64,000 nucleotides of DNA from Collinsella sp. AF20-14LB (GCF_003459505.1 NZ_QRWD01000002.1:1-64000); one strand, 5' to 3'; counted from the stretch's first letter, positions 41,335 through 49,780 are shown. The notes: generated from the letters alone by a model not told the origin. Translations and numbers: made by a program.

Positions 41335-41410
41335 CAAAGGAGCGTCCCCACCTGCCGGCACAAAAGAAACATCCCCAAGTGCCGAACAAGTGCCGGCAAC
41401 GACAATGCCG
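41335..41410. repeat. GTGCCGGCAC-type repeat cluster, copy 1
   Basis: The words GGAGCGTCCCC, TGCCGGCAC, AAGTGCCG and GTGCCGGCA occur in close succession after the peptidase stop. A related series is found at 54208-54282. Confidence 0.5.
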
Positions 41411-41481
41411 CAGGTAGAGGACGGAAAGCGAAAACGCCCCTTAGCAGTGGCTTTAAATCGTAGGTCGAACAAAAGAAGCGA

Positions 41482-41581
41482 GCGCCGCCCAGAGCGAACA
41501 AGTTGGCATGAAAAAGGCGAGGCATAGACCTGATGGTCATGCCTCGCCTTTTGAATGACAAATTGTCGCTCTGGGCGGCGC
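41482..41581. repeat. Nested inverted repeats between convergent genes
   Basis: The outer arms GCGCCGCCCAGAGCG (41482-41496) and the perfect complement (41567-41581) enclose an inner bidirectional terminator at 41511-41552 (AAAAGGCGAGGCAT with its complement and T-run). The inner stem ends the peptidase gene and proB. The outer 15-bp repeat is not needed for that. Confidence 0.8.
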
Positions 41582-41595
41582 GCAGCGTCGACCCG

Positions 41596-42723
41596 TTAGG
41601 CGAAGACGATTAGATTATCCCTGTGTATCGCGGGCTTCTCGGCCAGGTCTGCGAGCAGGCGGTTGCTGGCGATCTGGTCCTGGCGGCGACCGGCAGCAAG
41701 CTCCAGCACGTCCGAATCGGCTTCGGCGATACCGCGGGCGACGACCATACCGCTCGGATCGCACACATCGAGCACATCGCCCTCGGCAAACTGGCCATCG
41801 ACCTCGAGAATACCCACCGCAAGCAGGGAAGAGCCACGGCTGACCAGCGCCTTCGCAGCACCATCATCGACCGTCACCGAGCCATGTGCCTTGTCGCCCA
41901 GCGCGATCCACAGCTTGCGGGGTGCGATGTCCAGACGCTCCGCCGGCGGATCGAACAGCGTGCCCACGCTCTCGCCGCGGGCGAGACGCACGAGCGCATC
42001 GGGCTCCTCGCCCGAGCAAATCACGCTCTGAATGCCCGCCGTCATCAGGATGCGGCTCGCGCGGATCTTGGTAATCATGCCGCCCGTGCCCACCGATGTG
42101 GAAGAATCGCCCGCCGAGGCAATAATCTTGGCATCGATCTTATGCACGACAGGAACAAACTCGGCCGTGGGGTCTTCATGCGGATTGGCAGTATAGAGAC
42201 CATCGATGTCCGAGAGCGTCACGCACAGATCGGCAGAAACCAGGCAGCTCACAAGCGCCGCCAGCGTGTCGTTGTCGCCAAACTTGATCTCATCGACGGT
42301 GACGGTATCGTTCTCGTTGACGACCGGCACCACACCCAGCTCCACCAGGCGAAGCAGGGCGTCGCGCGCGTGCAGGTAGGACGTGCGGCGCGCCGTGTCG
42401 TGACGCGTGAGCAGCACGAGCGAGGTGAGCAGGTCGCGCGCATGGAACTCCTCGTCGTAGGCCGACGAGATGATGCACTGACCGGCCGAGGCGCAGGCCT
42501 GCAGGCTCGGCAGGTCACCGACCGGCTTGCGGTCGAAGCCCAACACGGGATAGCCACAGGCGATAGCGCCCGAGCTCACCACAACCAGACGCCAGCCGAG
42601 CTTGCGCAGCGCTGCGGCCTGATCGGCAAGTCCGCCGATAAAGGCGCGGTTGACCTTGCCATCGGCACCCACCACCGTGGACGAACCGATCTTTACCACC
42701 ATCGTTTTATAAGAAGTCGTCAT
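41596..42723 (-). CDS. proB: Glutamate 5-kinase
   Basis: This 375-residue enzyme phosphorylates glutamate as the first step of proline synthesis. The amino acid kinase domain shows VVKIGSSTVV, VVSSGAIACG, VVNENDTV and SVGTGGMITKIRAS. The last 80 residues form a PUA domain, as in long ProB proteins. Proline feedback regulation is typical of the family. No strong ribosome site precedes the ATG at 42723, and a second ATG seven codons in is possible. It lies 79 bases after pncB in the same direction. Confidence 0.96.
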   Translation of the reverse strand: MTTSYKTMVVKIGSSTVVGADGKVNRAFIGGLADQAAALRKLGWRLVVVSSGAIACGYPVLGFDRKPVGDLPSLQACASAGQCIISSAYDEEFHARDLLTSLVLLTRHDTARRTSYLHARDALLRLVELGVVPVVNENDTVTVDEIKFGDNDTLAALVSCLVSADLCVTLSDIDGLYTANPHEDPTAEFVPVVHKIDAKIIASAGDSSTSVGTGGMITKIRASRILMTAGIQSVICSGEEPDALVRLARGESVGTLFDPPAERLDIAPRKLWIALGDKAHGSVTVDDGAAKALVSRGSSLLAVGILEVDGQFAEGDVLDVCDPSGMVVARGIAEADSDVLELAAGRRQDQIASNRLLADLAEKPAIHRDNLIVFA

Positions 42724-42802
42724 ACGTCAAACCAATCAACTGTTCAGCGAACGGCCGAGCCGGCGGCCAGGGAAGCGTGACACGCCCCTACCGCCCAAGG
42801 AA

Positions 42803-44308
42803 TTAGTGGGCCCAGGGAAAGGCAGAGGCCGCGGCCATGTTCTTACGCACGAGCTCGTCGCGCACCTGAGCCAGGCCCTGCTCCATACCCACCACATAGG
42901 TCTGCGGGTACAGGAAGCGCTTGAAAGCTGCGTCCAGATGGTCGAGCGCCCAAGCACAGCGCTCGCGCGCGTCCTGGATGCTCTCACGCGGAGCCACCGC
43001 ACTGCCATCGCGCACGATCGGCACCAGCAGCTCGCGATACTCAAGTTCGGACACGTCGGTCACCAGGGCGGCATCGTTCACGGCCACAAGGGTATTGCCG
43101 CGCGCGGCGCCCTCCCCTGCCAGATGGTCCTCGTCATAAATCATGTCGCAAACCGGGCCGCCAAAGCCGTCGTAATAGCGTCGTACGCGCTGAACACCGG
43201 GAATTGTGCGCTTGTAGGGCTGCTCGGAGAGCTTCACCACCGGCGTCCACGGGTCCGTCTCACTCGCACGGCGGGCGGAAAGCTTGTACACGCCGCCCAG
43301 CGCCGGCTGGTCATAGCAGGTCGCAAGCTTGGTACCCACGCCAAAGCTATCGATGGGCGCGCCCTGGTCGAGCAGTGACTGAATCGTGTACTCATCCAGA
43401 TCGTTAGAAACCGAGATCCCCACATAGGGCAGGCCCTCGGCATCAAAACGGCCACGAACATACTTGGAGAGCTTGGCGAGGTCGCCCGAGTCAATGCGAA
43501 TAGCCGACAGACGCTCGCCCACCGCCTCCATCTCCTTGGCAACCGTAATGGCATGCTCGCAACCCTCGCGTACGTCGTAGGTGTCGATGAGCAGCGTGCA
43601 GTTCTTGGGACTCGACTTAGCAAAAGCCCGGAATGCCTCGAGCTCGGAGTCGAAGCTCATCACCCAGCTGTGCGCATGCGTGCCAAAGACGGGAATACCG
43701 TAGCGGCGGCCGGCGAGCACATTGGACGTAGAGGAGCAGCCGGCAACGTAGCTCGCGCGCGCGACGGCCAAGCCGCCATCGGGACCCTGAGCGCGGCGCA
43801 GGCCAAACTCGGCAACGGGACGGCCGTCCGCCGCCAGCACCACGCGCGCCGTCTTGGTGGCGACAAGCGTCTGGAACCCAACGATGTTGAGCAGCGCCGT
43901 CTCAAGCAGCTGGCACTCCAGCGCGGGGCCGGTGACGCGAACCATGGGCTCGCGCGGAAAGACGAGCTCGCCCTCGGGCACGGCGTCGATGTTTACATGC
44001 GCACGAAAATCGCGCAGGTAGTCGAGGAATCCAGGCTTGAACATCGCGCCGCCGGCCGGGGCCTGGAGCGAGGCGAGGTAGTCGATGTCCTCGGGCGTAA
44101 AGCGCAGATTCTCGACCAGCTCGGGCAGTTCGGCGGTGCCGCACATGACGGCATAGGCGCTGCCAAAAGGATGGTCGCGGTAAAACGCGGTAAAACAACC
44201 CTGCTCATTGGCCTTGCCGCTCTCCCACAGGCCCTGGGCCATAGTGAGCTCGTACAGATCGGTGAGCATTGCAATGTCGGTGGGATGCGAGATGTCGGTC
44301 AAAGCCAT
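42803..44308 (-). CDS. pncB: Nicotinate phosphoribosyltransferase
   Basis: This 501-residue enzyme joins nicotinate and PRPP to give nicotinate mononucleotide in NAD salvage. It opens with TDLYELTMAQGLWESG, then FRAHVNIDAVPEGELVFP, the phosphorylated-His region GTHAHSWVMSF, and the phosphate site SNDLDEY, with GVGTKLATC. Length and motifs fit the long PncB2-type group. GAAAGGTCG precedes the ATG. It heads a leftward pair with proB. Confidence 0.95.
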   Translation of the reverse strand: MALTDISHPTDIAMLTDLYELTMAQGLWESGKANEQGCFTAFYRDHPFGSAYAVMCGTAELPELVENLRFTPEDIDYLASLQAPAGGAMFKPGFLDYLRDFRAHVNIDAVPEGELVFPREPMVRVTGPALECQLLETALLNIVGFQTLVATKTARVVLAADGRPVAEFGLRRAQGPDGGLAVARASYVAGCSSTSNVLAGRRYGIPVFGTHAHSWVMSFDSELEAFRAFAKSSPKNCTLLIDTYDVREGCEHAITVAKEMEAVGERLSAIRIDSGDLAKLSKYVRGRFDAEGLPYVGISVSNDLDEYTIQSLLDQGAPIDSFGVGTKLATCYDQPALGGVYKLSARRASETDPWTPVVKLSEQPYKRTIPGVQRVRRYYDGFGGPVCDMIYDEDHLAGEGAARGNTLVAVNDAALVTDVSELEYRELLVPIVRDGSAVAPRESIQDARERCAWALDHLDAAFKRFLYPQTYVVGMEQGLAQVRDELVRKNMAAASAFPWAH

Positions 44309-44392
44309 GGGGCGACCTTTCGGATGCGTTGTGCAGAGGTTGAGGGTTGGAAAAGGGCAGAGTGTTCGGGCATGGCACCCAGCGCGAATGGG

Positions 44393-44833
44393 CTAGAGCA
44401 GGCCCATGCTGGTCAGGATCGTGTAGCCCATAAAGATGACAAACGCGATGAGGGCAAGGACAATGATGATTTTTTGAGCCGGCGCCATGCCAGGGATCTC
44501 GTTCTCGCCCGTAGGCTCCTTGGAGGTGACCATGCGCTGGGCAAAGGTCATCTCGTCACGGCTCGGCTTGGGCTCGACGGACTTGGAACGAGCGACCTTT
44601 TTAGGCTGAGGTTTAGGTGCGGTGGGCGCGGGCTTCGCGGCGGCGGGCTTGGGCGCGGGGGCGACGTTCGCGGCGGCCTCCTCGGCCTTCGCACGCTCGG
44701 CACGCAGGGCGGCCAGCTCCTCACGCTCGCGGCGTGCCTCTTCCTGGGCCTCGCGACGAGCTTTCTCGGCGCGGAGCTCTTCCAACTCGGCGCGTTCCTC
44801 GGCAGACAGTGGTTGGGACTCAAGCTTGGCCAT
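44393..44833 (-). CDS. Small coiled-coil, tail-anchored membrane protein
   Basis: I do not recognise a family. The 146-residue product has an N-terminal Glu/Arg/Ala-rich coiled coil (about residues 8-55), a Pro/Ala/Lys linker (about 60-95), and one hydrophobic C-terminal helix (about 122-144, KIIIVLALIAFVIFMGYTIL). The topology suggests tail anchoring with the coiled coil in the cytoplasm. The start at 44833 is preceded by AAAGGG. It lies directly downstream of tRNA-Ala in the same orientation. Confidence 0.75.
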   Translation of the reverse strand: MAKLESQPLSAEERAELEELRAEKARREAQEEARREREELAALRAERAKAEEAAANVAPAPKPAAAKPAPTAPKPQPKKVARSKSVEPKPSRDEMTFAQRMVTSKEPTGENEIPGMAPAQKIIIVLALIAFVIFMGYTILTSMGLL

Positions 44834-44897
44834 GGTACAGCCCTTTCTTTTAAAAAAAGCCGCCGACACAATGTCAGCGGCTTATCAAATCCAAGGG

Positions 44898-44970
44898 TGG
44901 AGACGAAGGGAGTCGAACCCTCGGCCTCTGCCATGCGACGGCAGCGCTCTCCCAACTGAGCTACGTCCCC
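44898..44970 (-). tRNA. tRNA-Ala (anticodon CGC)
   Basis: The minus strand folds as a 73-nt cloverleaf beginning GGGGACGTAGCTCAG. The anticodon stem CTGCC/GGCAG holds loop GTCGCAT, giving anticodon CGC. CCA is not encoded (CCC follows the discriminator A), unlike the other tRNAs in this window. Confidence 0.94.
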
Positions 44971-45121
44971 AAGACAAGTTGATATTTTACCTACGGCTCG
45001 CCAACTGTCAACGCCCAATACCCAGTCTTTTTGGGACGCGGCTATTTTGACAACTTTTCGAGCAGGCGATCCTCTCGATGATTTTTTAATCCCCGTCCCA
45101 GAAAAATCATCGGCGAGCGCA

Positions 45122-46060
45122 CTACTTTGCGCTGGTGAGGACGCCGGTGGTGTCGAACGCCGGGGTGAAGCTCTCGTCTACCGCTCCACCTTCTTGCCAA
45201 AACATCGTCGTAAAGCCCAGGTCGTCGGCATGGTCGAGCACCTGCTCGTACTCCTCGCGCGTCACGGCGCGCGCCAGGTCGCCGCCTTGTTCGCGCATGA
45301 GGGCATTGGGCGTGTACTGGTTCATGACCGAGATCGGCACGTCGCCCATCGTCTGCCACACCAGGTCCAACACGCGGCACGAATCGTCCGCATGCCCCGG
45401 CAGCACCAGATGACGCACGATTATGCCGCGCTTCATGAGCCCGTCCCCGTCTACCAGCTCTCCCCCGCGGCGCTCAATTTCGCGCGCCATCTGGGCCAGA
45501 CCCGACACAGCCACGCGCGGGTAGTCCTTAATATGAGAGAGTGACTGCGCAAGCGCCGCATTGGCATACTTAAAGTCGGTAAGCCACACGTCGACCAAAT
45601 CGCCGAGCGCCGCCACGGCACTCGCACGCTCATAACCGCTCGTGTTGTAGACGATTGGAATGACCAGTCCGCGCTCCCGAGCTGCGGCAATCGCGGCCGG
45701 CAGCAGGTGAGCATAATGCGTCGCCGTCACCAGATTGATGTTATTGGCACCTTGGTCCTGCAGCTCCAGCATAATCTCGACCAGGCGCTCGGGCGAAATC
45801 TCAAGCCCAAAATTGCCCGTCGAGATCTCGTGGTTCTGGCAATAGATACATTTGAGCGAACAGCCGCTAAAGAAAATCGTACCCGAGCCGGCCTCGCCCG
45901 AAATGGGCGGCTCCTCCCACATATGGAGCGCCGCGCGGGCCACCTTGAGCGTGTCATCGGCACCGCATACGCCGTGCGCACCCTCGTCGCGCACCGCACC
46001 GCAACGGCGCGGACACAAATGGCAGGCGGGCGAAAAAAGTTCGGTCAACGGCGTCGACAT
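45122..46060 (-). CDS. Radical SAM protein, pyruvate-formate-lyase-activase-like
   Basis: This 312-residue radical SAM protein has the cluster motif GCSLKCIYCQNHEIS (CxxxCxxC), preceded by an unusual Cys-rich start (CHLCPRRCGAVRDEGAHGVC) that could bind a second metal or cluster. It matches the PflA-like proteins often annotated as putative activating enzymes, some of which occur with AmmeMemoRadiSam genes. No glycyl radical enzyme or memo partner is nearby, so the substrate is unknown. I prefer the ATG at 46060 (MSTPLTEL), nine bases after GGAG, over a TTG 15 bases earlier. Confidence 0.87.
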   Translation of the reverse strand: MSTPLTELFSPACHLCPRRCGAVRDEGAHGVCGADDTLKVARAALHMWEEPPISGEAGSGTIFFSGCSLKCIYCQNHEISTGNFGLEISPERLVEIMLELQDQGANNINLVTATHYAHLLPAAIAAARERGLVIPIVYNTSGYERASAVAALGDLVDVWLTDFKYANAALAQSLSHIKDYPRVAVSGLAQMAREIERRGGELVDGDGLMKRGIIVRHLVLPGHADDSCRVLDLVWQTMGDVPISVMNQYTPNALMREQGGDLARAVTREEYEQVLDHADDLGFTTMFWQEGGAVDESFTPAFDTTGVLTSAK

Positions 46061-46203
46061 AAAAACATGCTCCAAAACAACGATTCAGCAGCTCAAACGT
46101 AAAGGGACCAACCGCACAGACGGCTCGAGCCCAAGGCGCCGTAATCGTCCGACACGATTTTTGTAATGTCAAGACTGGAATCGATAAAGTGCCGCTTTAT
46201 GAT

Positions 46204-46351
46204 GTAGGTATTCCGCCCCCCGCGGAGCAACTGGGTGAACCGTCGCGTTTATTTAGGGAGCCCACACAGTCGTACCTAGTACAGGTATCCTTCGTTGTTA
46301 AGGACGCTGGAACAGTCGATGAGGGCACCCACCTGTTTTAGGTGGGTTCAT
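46204..46351 (+). ncRNA. Structured noncoding RNA candidate (raiA-motif-like or 6S-like)
   Basis: This is a 148-bp conserved-looking noncoding stretch with its own signals. A -10-like TATGAT lies just upstream at 46198-46203. Hairpins TACCT/AGGTA and TCCTT/AAGGA are near the middle, and a long-range pairing CTGGGTG/CACCCA closes the structure. The strong terminator stem ACCCACCT/AGGTGGGT (46327-46347) is followed by TCATTTT. The 3' words GATGAGGGCACCCACCT and the 5' words GGGTGAACCG recall the abundant raiA-motif RNA of Clostridia and Actinobacteria; 6S RNA is the alternative. Family assignment is from memory and uncertain, but that it is a transcribed RNA is well supported. Confidence 0.6.
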
Positions 46352-46366
46352 TTTCGTAACGTGGGG

Positions 46367-46393
46367 GGTGGTTTTTATTTGCCGAAAACCACC
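46367..46393. repeat. Short hairpin sharing the arm sequence of the 40-bp repeats
   Basis: GGTGGTTTT and AAAACCACC form a 9-bp stem without the GGACAGGCACC core. It may be a core-less relative of the six palindromic repeats. Confidence 0.5.
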
Positions 46394-46584
46394 ATTACAG
46401 CCCATATGGATCCCCGCCGGTATCCCGACAATCCATCGACAACATCCCAATATCTGGTAAGCGCGTGATTATCGCTGCGTGCAATTCCATGCACCCCCCT
46501 TGGTCGAGTATCATGGTTCGGCTATGCCCTTTGCGCTTAGCAACCTTTGACCTTTTCCTTCGACGCTTGGCGGTTTTTAGATTC

Positions 46585-47784
46585 ATGGCTTCATCCCCGA
46601 GCTACATACCGTATCTATGCGTGGCAGCGGCGGCCTTTATCACGACCTTCCTCACGGTGCCCCTGGTCAAGCGCTTGGCAATTAAGCTCGACGCCGTCGA
46701 CTATCCTTCTAAGCGCCGCATCAACACCAAGCCCATCCCGCGTTTGGGCGGAACGGCGGTGTTTTTGGGCCTGGTCGTTGCCTGTATTGTGCAAATCCTA
46801 GGCACCTGGTACCTGGGTTGGCCGCCCGTTTTGGTGCCCCACCCCCGTCTGCACATCAGCTACCCCATACTTGCGCTTTCTTTTACCGTCATCTTTGCGA
46901 CCGGCGCTATCGACGACGTCTTCCAGCTCAAGCCCAAGCAAAAGCTGGCCGGACAGGTCCTCGCCGCGCTTATCGCCTGTATCGGCGGCCTGCGGATCGG
47001 CGTCATCGTCAACCCGTTTGCCCCCGGCGAGATCATGCTCGGATGGCTCGCCTACCCCATCACCGTGATCTATCTGGTGGCATTCACCAACATCATTAAC
47101 CTCATCGACGGCCTCGACGGCTTGGCCACGGGCATCTGCGGCATCGCGTCGTTCACCATGTTTTCGATGGCCGTTCTCTCGGGCCGCATCGACGCCGCCG
47201 CGCTCTCCATTGCGCTCTTTGGCGCCTGTCTGGCCTTTTTGCGCTACAACTTCAACCCCGCAAGCATCTTCTTGGGCGACTCGGGGTCGCTGCTTCTGGG
47301 CTTTGCGCTGGGCTCCATCTCGCTGCTCAACGTGAGCCGCACCGCCGCGCTCACCTCGCTTATCATTCCGCTCATCGTTGCCGGCGTGCCCATCATCGAC
47401 ACGTTTAGCGCCATCGTGCGCCGCAAGCGCGCCCACATTAGCATCGGGCAGGCCGACAAGGGCCACATCCACCACCGCCTGATCCAAGAAGGCTACAACC
47501 AAAAACAGGCAGTGCTCCTCATCTACGCCTGGTGCATCATGCTTTCGGCCGGCGCCGCCGCGATTAACCAGGTCGAGGTGCCCATGCGCGTGCTCATCTT
47601 TACCGTGCTCGCCATTGGTTCGGCGGCCTTTGCCAAGCATCTACATCTGTTTGAGCCCGTGCTGCGCCACCATTACAACAAGCGCACACACGAGGATGAG
47701 CTCGTCACCCCCGACGACCCCGCCTTTAAGCAGGAGGAGCAGGCAGCCGAGGAACGTAAGGAAGAGCGCCACCACAAGCTCTAG
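46585..47784 (+). CDS. Undecaprenyl-phosphate glycosyl-1-phosphate transferase (WecA/TagO-like)
   Basis: This 399-residue multi-pass membrane enzyme transfers a sugar-phosphate (usually GlcNAc-1-P) from UDP-sugar to undecaprenyl phosphate, starting teichoic acid or other wall-polymer synthesis. Hallmarks are KPIPRLGG, IDDVFQLKPKQKLAGQ, NLIDGLDGLATG, FLGDSGSLLLGF and the HIHHRLI loop. About ten or eleven hydrophobic segments are visible, and the C-terminal 40 residues are charged and cytosolic. The ATG at 46585 lacks a good ribosome site; the frame is open further upstream. It likely feeds lipid carrier to surface polymers such as those made by the GT2 genes. Confidence 0.92.
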   Translation: MASSPSYIPYLCVAAAAFITTFLTVPLVKRLAIKLDAVDYPSKRRINTKPIPRLGGTAVFLGLVVACIVQILGTWYLGWPPVLVPHPRLHISYPILALSFTVIFATGAIDDVFQLKPKQKLAGQVLAALIACIGGLRIGVIVNPFAPGEIMLGWLAYPITVIYLVAFTNIINLIDGLDGLATGICGIASFTMFSMAVLSGRIDAAALSIALFGACLAFLRYNFNPASIFLGDSGSLLLGFALGSISLLNVSRTAALTSLIIPLIVAGVPIIDTFSAIVRRKRAHISIGQADKGHIHHRLIQEGYNQKQAVLLIYAWCIMLSAGAAAINQVEVPMRVLIFTVLAIGSAAFAKHLHLFEPVLRHHYNKRTHEDELVTPDDPAFKQEEQAAEERKEERHHKL

Positions 47785-47945
47785 GGTAAGCTGCCGAGGA
47801 AGCGCCCAGGCGCCGCCGGCCAAACGCGCAGCCATGCCGCGCCCATCGCACATGCCGCCGATCTCCCGCCCCTCGCCTACTTACGACCCGCCCCTCCAAT
47901 AAACGCGTTATCATCTTGACCAATGAACATACGTTAGGAGCAATC

Positions 47946-48995
47946 ATGCCAAACGAGAACAGCTACGAAGTCGCGCTGCAAAAGAGCAACGCCATTCGCG
48001 AGGGCCTGGCAAAAACGCCCGAGAAGTTCACCATGCTTACCGGCGACCGCCCCACCGGCCGCCTGCACCTGGGTCACTACTTCGGCACCCTCAAGGGCCG
48101 TGTGGAGCTGCAGAACATGGGTGCCAAGACCAACGTACTCATCGCCGACTACCAGGTCATCACCGACCGCGACACGACCGAGCACATCCAGGACAACGTG
48201 TACAACATGGTCATGGACTACCTTGCCTGCGGCATCGACCCCGACAAGACCATGATCTACGCGCACTCCGCCGTGCCCGCCGCCAACCAGCTCATGCTGC
48301 CGTTCCTGTCGCTGGTCTCCGAGGCCGAGCTGGCGCGCAACCCCACGGTCAAGGCCGAGATGGAGGCCTCGGGCCACGAGCTCACCGGCCTTCTGCTCAC
48401 CTACCCGGTGCACCAGGCCTGCGACATCCTGTTCTGCAAGGGCAATGTGGTGCCCGTCGGTCGCGACCAGCTGCCGCACATCGAGCTCACCCGCACCATC
48501 GGCCGCCGCTTTAACAACCGCTACGGCAAAGTGTTCCCCGAGGTCGAAGCGCTGCTGTCCGAGACCCCGCTACTGCCGGGCCTGGACGGTCGCAAGATGA
48601 GCAAGAGCTACGGCAACGCCATCAACATCTCGATGACCGCCGAGGAGACGGCCAAGCGCATCAAGAAGAGCCAGACCGACTCCGAGCGCATGATCACATT
48701 CGATCCCGAGAACCGCCCCGGCGTGTCCGGTCTGCTTTCGACGGCCGCCATCTGCACTGGCCGTTCCGAGGTCGAGATTGCCGAAGAGATTGGCATGGGC
48801 GGCTCCGGCCAGCTCAAGAAGTACGTGACCGAGGCCGTCAACGAGTACTTCGCGCCGATCCGCGAGCGTCGTCAGCGCTACGAAAACGACCTGGACTATG
48901 TGAAGGACGTGCTGCACGAGGGCAACCGTCGCGCCAACGAGATTGCCGAGCAGACCCTGGCCGAGGTTCAGGACGCCATGGGCATGGTGTACTAG
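47946..48995 (+). CDS. trpS: Tryptophan-tRNA ligase
   Basis: This 349-residue class I synthetase charges tRNA-Trp. The HIGH-type box is TGRLHLGHYFGTL and the KMSKS box is GRKMSKSYGNAI. GRDQLPHIELTR and the C-terminal anticodon-binding helices are as in the family. TAGGAGC precedes the ATG at 47946. The gene has strong codon bias. It is monocistronic, with a terminator 35 bases after the stop. Confidence 0.97.
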   Translation: MPNENSYEVALQKSNAIREGLAKTPEKFTMLTGDRPTGRLHLGHYFGTLKGRVELQNMGAKTNVLIADYQVITDRDTTEHIQDNVYNMVMDYLACGIDPDKTMIYAHSAVPAANQLMLPFLSLVSEAELARNPTVKAEMEASGHELTGLLLTYPVHQACDILFCKGNVVPVGRDQLPHIELTRTIGRRFNNRYGKVFPEVEALLSETPLLPGLDGRKMSKSYGNAINISMTAEETAKRIKKSQTDSERMITFDPENRPGVSGLLSTAAICTGRSEVEIAEEIGMGGSGQLKKYVTEAVNEYFAPIRERRQRYENDLDYVKDVLHEGNRRANEIAEQTLAEVQDAMGMVY

Positions 48996-49030
48996 ATCGA
49001 TCTGCTGGCTAGAACTTTCGATTGCTATAG

Positions 49031-49058
49031 GGCGGGCGCTAGTGCGTCCGCCTTTTTT
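49031..49058 (+). terminator. Intrinsic terminator of trpS
   Basis: GGCGGGCGC and GCGTCCGCC form a stem with a four-base loop and one mismatch, followed by TTTTTT. Confidence 0.88.
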
Positions 49059-49105
49059 GGTGCCCGACCGGTTCGGCTCTGCCCATTGCACTCCCCCGAA
49101 AAACA

Positions 49106-49147
49106 GGAACAGGCCCGCTGGCAGTTAGTTGCCAGCGGGCCTGTTCC
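49106..49147. repeat. 18-bp perfect stem-loop
   Basis: GGAACAGGCCCGCTGGCA and its exact complement flank a six-base loop, in the 385-bp gene-free region between convergent trpS and the MGMT-type gene. On the minus strand it is followed by TGTTTTTCGG, so it can terminate leftward transcription or be a standalone repeat. The rest of this gap (49148-49325) shows no gene. Confidence 0.75.
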
Positions 49148-49325
49148 CGAAGTACACCGTTGAATCGCACAGAGGGGAGGAATGCGAATCAAACTCAACA
49201 GGGCAGGCTTTTTCATCGCCTATTGCCTGCTCCGTTGCTGAATACAATATAGTTCACCGTGGTTTACTTTGTAGCGTCAATATGTTCCCCCATAGCTTCT
49301 CCATAAGTTAGCTCAGGTAAACTAG

Positions 49326-49364
49326 AACCACCACAAAGGGGACAGGCACCTTTGTGGTGGTTTT
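49326..49364 (+). repeat. 40-bp palindromic repeat, copy C
   Basis: This copy has the same arms and core as copy A, slightly shorter at the left end. It lies just after the stop of the leftward MGMT-type gene. Confidence 0.9.
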
Positions 49365-49380
49365 AACCACGGCAGAGCCG

Positions 49381-49701
49381 CTAGAGCCCTGCAGGCCAGC
49401 GACAGGCGGCCAAGTCGACGTGCATGTCGTCCTTAAACGCCACACCCTCCCCTAGCAAAAGCTCACGTTGAGCATCGGGACCGCCAAAAGCAAAACCATC
49501 GCATATGCGGCCATCGGCAAACACCACGCGGTGACAGGGAATCTCGCCGGGGCGCGGATTGCCATGCAGGGCATACCCCACGTACCGCGCACTTCGTGGA
49601 CGTCCAGCAAGCAGCGCCACCTGACCATACGTGGCGACCATCCCCTCGGGAATCTGCTCGACCACCTCGTACACCCGCTCAAAAAAGCCCTCAGACGCCA
49701 T
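49381..49701 (-). CDS. MGMT-family DNA alkyltransferase, single-domain form
   Basis: This 106-residue protein is only the C-terminal catalytic domain of O6-methylguanine-DNA methyltransferase. The alkyl-accepting cysteine is present in IPCHRVVF, and the helix-turn-helix with ATYGQVALLAGRP and the RYVGYALHGNP finger loop are intact. Because Cys is kept (not Trp as in ATL proteins), it could be an active suicide transferase. The chosen start MASEGFF follows GGAAGGGAG. Full-length Ogt has about 160 residues, so the missing N-terminal domain is notable but common in this branch. Confidence 0.88.
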   Translation of the reverse strand: MASEGFFERVYEVVEQIPEGMVATYGQVALLAGRPRSARYVGYALHGNPRPGEIPCHRVVFADGRICDGFAFGGPDAQRELLLGEGVAFKDDMHVDLAACRWPAGL

Positions 49702-49730
49702 TGCTCGCTCCCTTCCACCCGGAATAGCAT

Positions 49731-49770
49731 AAACCACCACAAAGGTGCCTGTCCCCTTTGTGGTGGTTTT
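49731..49770 (-). repeat. 40-bp palindromic repeat, copy D (inverted core)
   Basis: The arms are as in copy A but the core reads GGTGCCTGTCC, so it is in the opposite orientation. It lies after the stop of the leftward degV gene. Confidence 0.9.
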
Positions 49771-49780
49771 GGCAGGTGGG

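Noticed and set aside
46204-46351. T-box or other riboswitch controlling the TagO-like gene
   Set aside because: The terminator lies more than 230 bases before the TagO-like start, and I find no T-box word or known aptamer consensus; an independent small RNA fits better.
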